This document shows, one piece after another, positions 60,101-64,000 of a stretch of DNA of 64,000 nt. The notes below the pieces were generated by a model, which searched no databases, was not told where the DNA came from, and worked only from the letters and a program-made list of their open reading frames with translations. Each line of letters begins with the position of its first letter. Position 1 is the first letter of the stretch. Both the position numbers and the translations under genes were made by a program. The stretch spans positions 25,685 through 89,684 of the forward strand of contig NZ_JAMWZS010000006.1 of assembly GCF_024282095.1 (NCBI RefSeq), in the 5' to 3' direction. This DNA is from Nitrosomonas sp. Lineage in GTDB: Bacteria; Pseudomonadota; Gammaproteobacteria; Burkholderiales; Nitrosomonadaceae.

Positions 60101-60577
60101 TTATTCCTTTTGGTCTGGGTCAGAGTCGGATTTTGATAATAGATGCGGCCATAAGCGCTGCATCGCCAAAAAGGAAAAAGACGCTGACCATGTAATCATC
60201 GCCAATCCCGCCAAGCCTTCAGCAGCAGTTAGCATGCGGATGGGGCCAACCGGCACCAGGTCACCAAATCCTACCGTGGTATAAACGACGGATGAATAGT
60301 AAATAAAATCGAGTAAATTATTGTCGTCTATGCCGGCTATGTGGCCTAATACGCCACTATGCTGCATTACCTTATAGCTCATCGCAAACACAAAAATTTC
60401 CAGTATGTGTGCCAGCAGTAATCCAAGCATTACAACCAGCACGCCGATGCGCTTATGGACATGTATTCCTACTGCGCGGCTTAAAAAGCGTAATGCTTCA
60501 TAATGTAATACCACGCAAATGGTGACAGTAACGCCGGAGATAACCAGCACTGGCAAAAGAAGCGCATGTTCATTCAT
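60101..60577 (-). CDS. Two-TM potassium-channel-like protein (Ion_trans_2)
   Basis: This 158-residue protein has three to four membrane segments, and the pore motif VVYTTVGFGDLVPVGPIRML lies at about residues 97-115. The TVGFGD selectivity filter is the K+ channel signature. There is no RCK/TrkA-N domain and no voltage sensor, so gating is unknown. The N-terminal pair of helices is longer than in simple two-TM channels. It overlaps no other gene and stands alone on the minus strand. Confidence 0.88.
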   Translation of the reverse strand: MNEHALLLPVLVISGVTVTICVVLHYEALRFLSRAVGIHVHKRIGVLVVMLGLLLAHILEIFVFAMSYKVMQHSGVLGHIAGIDDNNLLDFIYYSSVVYTTVGFGDLVPVGPIRMLTAAEGLAGLAMITWSASFSFLAMQRLWPHLLSKSDSDPDQKE

Positions 60578-60723
60578 GGAAAATAGTCAGATAATCAATC
60601 ACACAACGTATTGTAGCCACATATAATAGAAATTTATTTTTATTAGACAATATTTCATTATTCCATGCACTCCCTTGTTGTTTCTATATTTATGCAGACT
60701 TGTCCGGACATAAGGAAGAATAG

Positions 60724-61536
60724 ATGGAGCCAATAACTGAGTTCGTAGGTCGCGGGCTGGCAAAGTTTCTCACCAAACCGGTGCGGCAAAGCACGCAGGT
60801 TGCAACGGTCAGCCAGGAACAACTCCTGGCAAATTTGCAGCCTGCAGATGTGCTCCTGGTTGAAGGAGATACACGTGTCAGTGTTGCTATCAAATACCTT
60901 ACACAATCAACCTGGTCACATGCCGCGTTGTATGTTGGGAATGCGTTGCCTTCCAGCACGCCGTGGCAATTGCCCCAAGTGCTGGTTGAAGCAGATCTGA
61001 AGGAAGGCGTGCGTGCCGTGACATTGGCGCATTATGCGCAAATGCACACCCGCATTTGCCGTCCCGTGGGCTTGAGCGATGAAGATCGTAAGCGGGTGGT
61101 GGATTATGTCATTGCACGCATAGGTCAGCAGTATGATCTCAAGCACATTTTCGATCTGGTACGGTATCTCCTGCCCACTGCACCTATTCCAACGAGATTC
61201 CGCCGTCGTCTGCTGGCGCTTGGTAGCGGAGACCCGACCCGGGCAATCTGCTCTACGTTGATCGCACAAGCATTCCAATCGATACCCTATCCGATATTGC
61301 CGGAGATTCAGCGAACCTGGTCAGATAATCCGATGCAAGCGGATTGTTATGCAGAGCTCTACCATATCCGTAATGTTAGTTTGTATACGCCACGCGATTT
61401 CGATATATCGCCCTACTTCGATATCATCAAGCCAACCATCAAAAATGGCTTTGACTATCGCAAACTGACTTGGAGTCATGATTTGAAGGAGCACGCACAG
61501 ATTCCATGCGAGCCGACAGAAACCAATACAGACTGA
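60724..61536 (+). CDS. YiiX/YebB-like permuted papain-fold hydrolase
   Basis: This 270-residue protein has a conserved N-terminal His in TWSHAALYVGN (H66) and a downstream Cys in RAICSTLIAQAFQS (about C176). That His-before-Cys order defines the permuted NlpC/P60 (YaeF/YiiX-type) family. A Glu (LVEADL) and an intervening helical domain complete the pattern. No signal peptide is evident, so it may act in the cytoplasm or at a membrane on an acyl or amide bond. Its substrate is unknown. Confidence 0.86.
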   Translation: MEPITEFVGRGLAKFLTKPVRQSTQVATVSQEQLLANLQPADVLLVEGDTRVSVAIKYLTQSTWSHAALYVGNALPSSTPWQLPQVLVEADLKEGVRAVTLAHYAQMHTRICRPVGLSDEDRKRVVDYVIARIGQQYDLKHIFDLVRYLLPTAPIPTRFRRRLLALGSGDPTRAICSTLIAQAFQSIPYPILPEIQRTWSDNPMQADCYAELYHIRNVSLYTPRDFDISPYFDIIKPTIKNGFDYRKLTWSHDLKEHAQIPCEPTETNTD

Positions 61537-61624
61537 TGGTATGACTAGTATGATGCGTTGGAGTCAATTCCGGCGGAGAAGGGCTGATTGAAAATCAGCA
61601 GATTGAGAAAACATGCGGCTGACT

Positions 61625-61702
61625 CCCCACAGCAAAGCTGCGGGGGGTATTCATCATCGATAAAACTGTCTGCCCAAGCAGGATGTGCCTCACAAAGTGA
61701 GG
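61625..61702. terminator. Two hairpins between the papain-like and YidB-like genes
   Basis: CCCCACAGC, AAA and GCTGCGGGG (61625-61645) form a strong stem, and CCTCAC, AAA and GTGAGG (61688-61702) form a second. They lie between the convergent genes ending at 61536 and 61725 and probably terminate both. Confidence 0.6.
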
Positions 61703-61724
61703 TATTGCACTCGAAGAGATTAAA

Positions 61725-62144
61725 TTAAAATAATTTCTTGATCCTATCGAGGATGCTGGTGGTGTCCAAAGATTGCAAATTCAATAATTTTCCATCGCTG
61801 CTGAATTTGTCAACCAAGTTTGGAATGGCCTTGGCAAGCATTTCTTTTGCTTCAGCAAGCTCAATTTTCAGTGACGATGCAAAAGCTGCCAGTTTTTCGG
61901 TATCAAAAACCTGCTCAATTTGCTGCGAAGAAATGGGCTTGTTTTCTCCGTTACTCAACCATGATGCAACGGTGTCGGACAAATTTGCATTTTTAAATTT
62001 CTCAACCAGGCCATTGAAATCCAGTGCATCCGAGTTTTCTGAAACCAGATTCTTAAATGCAGCGGCAACGTCCTGTGCATCAACTTTTCCATCATTGTTC
62101 GTATCGGTAAGAAATTTCTTGGCAATATTATCTAAAAGATTTAT
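61725..62144 (-). CDS. YidB-like (DUF937) protein with EF-hand-like loop and likely ATA start
   Basis: The coding frame runs from TAA at 61725 back through a TTG at 61980 to a region with no ATG, GTG or TTG. The only good start is ATA (62142-62144), preceded by AAGGAG with an eight-base spacer. The resulting 139-residue protein begins MNLLDNIAKKF and has an EF-hand-like loop DTNNDGKVDAQD. The C-terminal DUF937/YidB core contains DTVASWLSNGENKPISSQQI and LVDKFSSDGKL. A shorter call from the TTG would lose the EF-hand-like part. A sequencing error in the start is an alternative. The function of YidB is unknown. Confidence 0.72.
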   Translation of the reverse strand: MNLLDNIAKKFLTDTNNDGKVDAQDVAAAFKNLVSENSDALDFNGLVEKFKNANLSDTVASWLSNGENKPISSQQIEQVFDTEKLAAFASSLKIELAEAKEMLAKAIPNLVDKFSSDGKLLNLQSLDTTSILDRIKKLF

Positions 62145-62499
62145 AACGACTACTCCTTTTCATAATTAGATTTGCTCGTTGTCATAAGGCACTGATTGCC
62201 TTGAATAGATAATCACTCGGTAGACCGTGTAACGGTTCGAGCTTCATAAATTGACCGGAAGCGTAATAATATTACCACACGTAACGTAGGAATTGTCCTT
62301 CTTGCCAATAACTCAATACCTTCAACCCGGTTGAAAGTATTGCAGCGGCAATCAGGCTACCAGAATCCTGCTGAAATGATGCAATAGGAAGTCAAAAAAG
62401 TGTATTCGCTGGATAGGCAAGCCGGCATTTTAAAAACTATGGCTCACACCGCGCCTCCGCCAACGGATCAGTGACACGTGGCATACGTAAGCGGAATCA
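62145..62499. other. Intergenic, no gene seen
   Basis: A 355-bp stretch between the YidB-like start and the end of the RTX/DUF4214 gene. I saw no short coding frame with a ribosome site and no operator or MITE copy. Confidence 0.4.
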
Positions 62500-63588
62500 C
62501 TACACAAACTCCACGCCACTCTCCTGAAGCCCCACGAGATTGATGCTCACTGCATTGACTTCAGTGTTGGCTGCGATTTCCAGCAACTGTGCCTGGGTAT
62601 ATGTTCCATTCTGCAACAATCCGACATAAAAATCATGATCGCTGGTTGAAGGAACTGTACCGACCACATTTTGGTACACCGTATCGACAAAAGCATCATT
62701 TAAAAGATTGCCCATCACGTCAACCGCAAGCTGCGACACTTCGATCATACTTTGGCCCGCATCAAACAAACTTAACCCGACACCGACATAGTCCGGATGC
62801 TCCTGGATAGTCAGCGCGCCGAACGCTGCGCCGATGATTCGAACGCTGTTGCCGGCCGCTTGCCCGGCATCAAGATCGATCGCGACATTTTTGTCTGTAA
62901 ATTGAAGACGCTCAATGCCGGAAAGCGTATCGGTGCCATCCGGTCCGGAAATGATAAAATTGGAATCTGTTTTAAGCGGTGAGTAACTTGCATAATCGCT
63001 GTTGTAGATTGCGGTATCTACGCCCGCGCCACCATCCAATGTATCGTTGCCCGCTTCACCATTGACTGTATCCTTACCGCCAGCAGCTTGAATAACGTTA
63101 TCATCGGGCGTGCCTATGAGATTATCCGGGCCATCTGTTCCAGAAATCAAATTGCTCGGTATCTGTACAGTTCCGGTGTTACCGGCGAAATCCGTGGGAG
63201 AGTTGGTTCCGGTTGAGCCATCACGGTTGAGCGATAGCGTTCCGTCAGTTGGCAATGCCGGATAACTGATTTGGCCTCCAATCATTCCGGGGAAAGTCAC
63301 GGAGCCGTTGGTGGTAAACAAAAATCCATTGGGAATGATGTAATCGGGCGCGACAATTCCCAAGTCAGCGAATCCCTGCGTCGCGACCAGCACCGACTTG
63401 CCGCCAGTCGCCTGATTGGGAAGATCAGTCGTAATCGAATAGGTATTCGTATTAACGCCATTAGTAGAAATTATCGAGTGCCCGGCCCAAAAGCCTTCAT
63501 GATCGCTGTCACCGACAAACTCGATGAACTGAACACTGCCATCAGCATTGGAATATACTTCATTGATATGAAAGATGTGGAATGACAT
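62500..63588 (-). CDS. RTX calcium-binding protein with DUF4214-like C-terminus
   Basis: The protein has 362 residues from the ATG at 63588, with GGAGG upstream. The N-terminal ~150 residues are a secreted beta-rich domain. One or two RTX nonapeptides follow (GGKDTVNGEAGNDTLDGGAG), and the C-terminal ~130 residues resemble DUF4214 (FVDTVYQNVVGTVPSTSDHD and YVGLLQNGTYTQAQLLEIAA). DUF4214 is common in phycobilisome-linker-like and RTX surface proteins. Type I secretion is expected, since there is no Sec signal peptide. No transporter genes lie nearby. Confidence 0.85.
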   Translation of the reverse strand: MSFHIFHINEVYSNADGSVQFIEFVGDSDHEGFWAGHSIISTNGVNTNTYSITTDLPNQATGGKSVLVATQGFADLGIVAPDYIIPNGFLFTTNGSVTFPGMIGGQISYPALPTDGTLSLNRDGSTGTNSPTDFAGNTGTVQIPSNLISGTDGPDNLIGTPDDNVIQAAGGKDTVNGEAGNDTLDGGAGVDTAIYNSDYASYSPLKTDSNFIISGPDGTDTLSGIERLQFTDKNVAIDLDAGQAAGNSVRIIGAAFGALTIQEHPDYVGVGLSLFDAGQSMIEVSQLAVDVMGNLLNDAFVDTVYQNVVGTVPSTSDHDFYVGLLQNGTYTQAQLLEIAANTEVNAVSINLVGLQESGVEFV

Positions 63589-63840
63589 TTTCTTTTCCTC
63601 CGTATTGTGAAAAGTACGCAAATCCGATTTTGATGAATTTACGCCGAGATCGACTTTCGCTTTGTTGTCAAATATTAAATTTACATGACATACTTAAAAA
63701 AGCTTAACGTATTCTTTCCGGCAATGAAAGCTTTTTGATTCAAGTGCCAAGATTATGTTTTATTGGGCGCTGCGCATGTTTTCCCTCAATATCGATAGGT
63801 TATGGAAATCAACTTGCAATAACCTCAATAGGAGAAGCAT

Positions 63841-63870
63841 ATGAATAATCTCGATCATTTAAATGCATGA
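63841..63870 (+). CDS. Possible 9-codon leader peptide
   Basis: MNNLDHLNA is encoded from the ATG at 63841, with AGGAGAAGC just upstream. Its TGA (63868-63870) overlaps the ATG at 63867 of the following lipoprotein gene (ATGA overlap). This suggests translational coupling or a frameshifted gene start. Confidence 0.4.
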   Translation: MNNLDHLNA

Positions 63871-64000
63871 TGCCGGTTATGATAAAAATCATCCTTATTA
63901 CCAGCGCGCTGTTCCTGACAGGTTGTATTGCGATAGAGGCAAGAATAGCAGCGTCGCCAGATATCACCTCGAAAACCTGCCGCGCCTTATACGAAGAAGT
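63867..64000 (+). CDS. Lipoprotein, N-terminus only (runs off window)
   Basis: The frame starts at the ATG at 63867 (or at 63870 or 63879) and is open to the window end, covering about 44 residues. A signal sequence with lipobox (LFLTGC) is followed by IAIEARIAASPDITSKTC. The cut point prevents further identification. It overlaps the 9-codon leader peptide. Confidence 0.6.
   Translation, partial: MMPVMIKIILITSALFLTGCIAIEARIAASPDITSKTCRALYEE

Noticed and set aside
61725-61982. Short YidB-like gene starting at TTG
   Set aside because: The conserved frame extends well upstream of the TTG and includes an EF-hand-like loop, so the short call truncates the protein.
61738-62169. 143-codon plus-strand frame opposite the YidB-like gene
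   Set aside because: It is antisense to the YidB-like gene, which has a recognisable domain; the antisense protein is Ser/Phe-rich low-complexity.

Overview
The window looks like a chromosomal segment of a betaproteobacterial ammonia oxidiser, most likely Nitrosomonas. The reasons are a periplasmic SmbP-type metal-binding protein (a family first described in Nitrosomonas europaea), a PEP-CTERM protein, a Chp-type pilus chemotaxis locus, moderate GC content, and the many small stress-protein families typical of this group. The genus is an inference from gene content; no 16S or ammonia-oxidation gene lies in the window. I saw no tRNA, rRNA or CRISPR array.

Layout. 1-5.7 kb: the end of a type IV pilus chemotaxis operon (hybrid kinase ChpA/PilL and receptor PilJ) and ilvA. 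5.7-7.9 kb: a small accessory island holding a MntA/HepT-type nucleotidyltransferase/HEPN pair, flanked by a duplicated copy of the ilvA leader, and a HTH-ATPase-STAS regulator preceded by five operator-like boxes spaced exactly 22 bp apart. 8-13.5 kb: sbcB, a RidA-family protein, a VanZ-like protein and several short or hypothetical genes. 13.6-22.3 kb: a single 2.9-kcodon cyclic beta-1,2-glucan synthase gene (ndvB-like). 22.3-49.5 kb: an accessory region of small envelope and stress genes (PRC-barrel, OmpA/DUF4398, PEP-CTERM, RTX, EF-hand/HvfA-like, BON, CsbD, DUF3309, DUF1328, DUF4112, entericidin, SmbP, RlpA), c-di-GMP genes, two Crp/Fnr paralogues, an intact IS5-family element, a reductase/epimerase pair, and speA-speB for putrescine synthesis. 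49.5-64 kb: a VOC protein, a fatty acid desaturase, a Mg2+ P-type ATPase, gdhA, slt, an Hpt protein, a thiolase, an ion channel, a papain-like hydrolase, a YidB-like protein and an RTX/DUF4214 protein, with a lipoprotein gene running off the end.

Two dispersed signals tie the accessory region together. First, a 16-bp near-palindrome, consensus TGTnCGnTAnCGnACA, occurs 12 times in intergenic DNA between 22.7 and 49.3 kb. Nearly all copies lie 65-160 bp upstream of small stress genes, including one of the two Crp/Fnr regulators; I propose it as the operator of a local stress regulon, possibly read by those regulators. Second, a ~140-bp element with 16-17-bp terminal inverted repeats and TA flanks is present in five full and at least four decayed copies. 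It has the properties of a Tc1/IS630-type MITE. One copy sits between an operator and a regulator gene, and another supplies the last base of a stop codon. The IS5-type element has landed between an operator copy and the DUF3309 gene.
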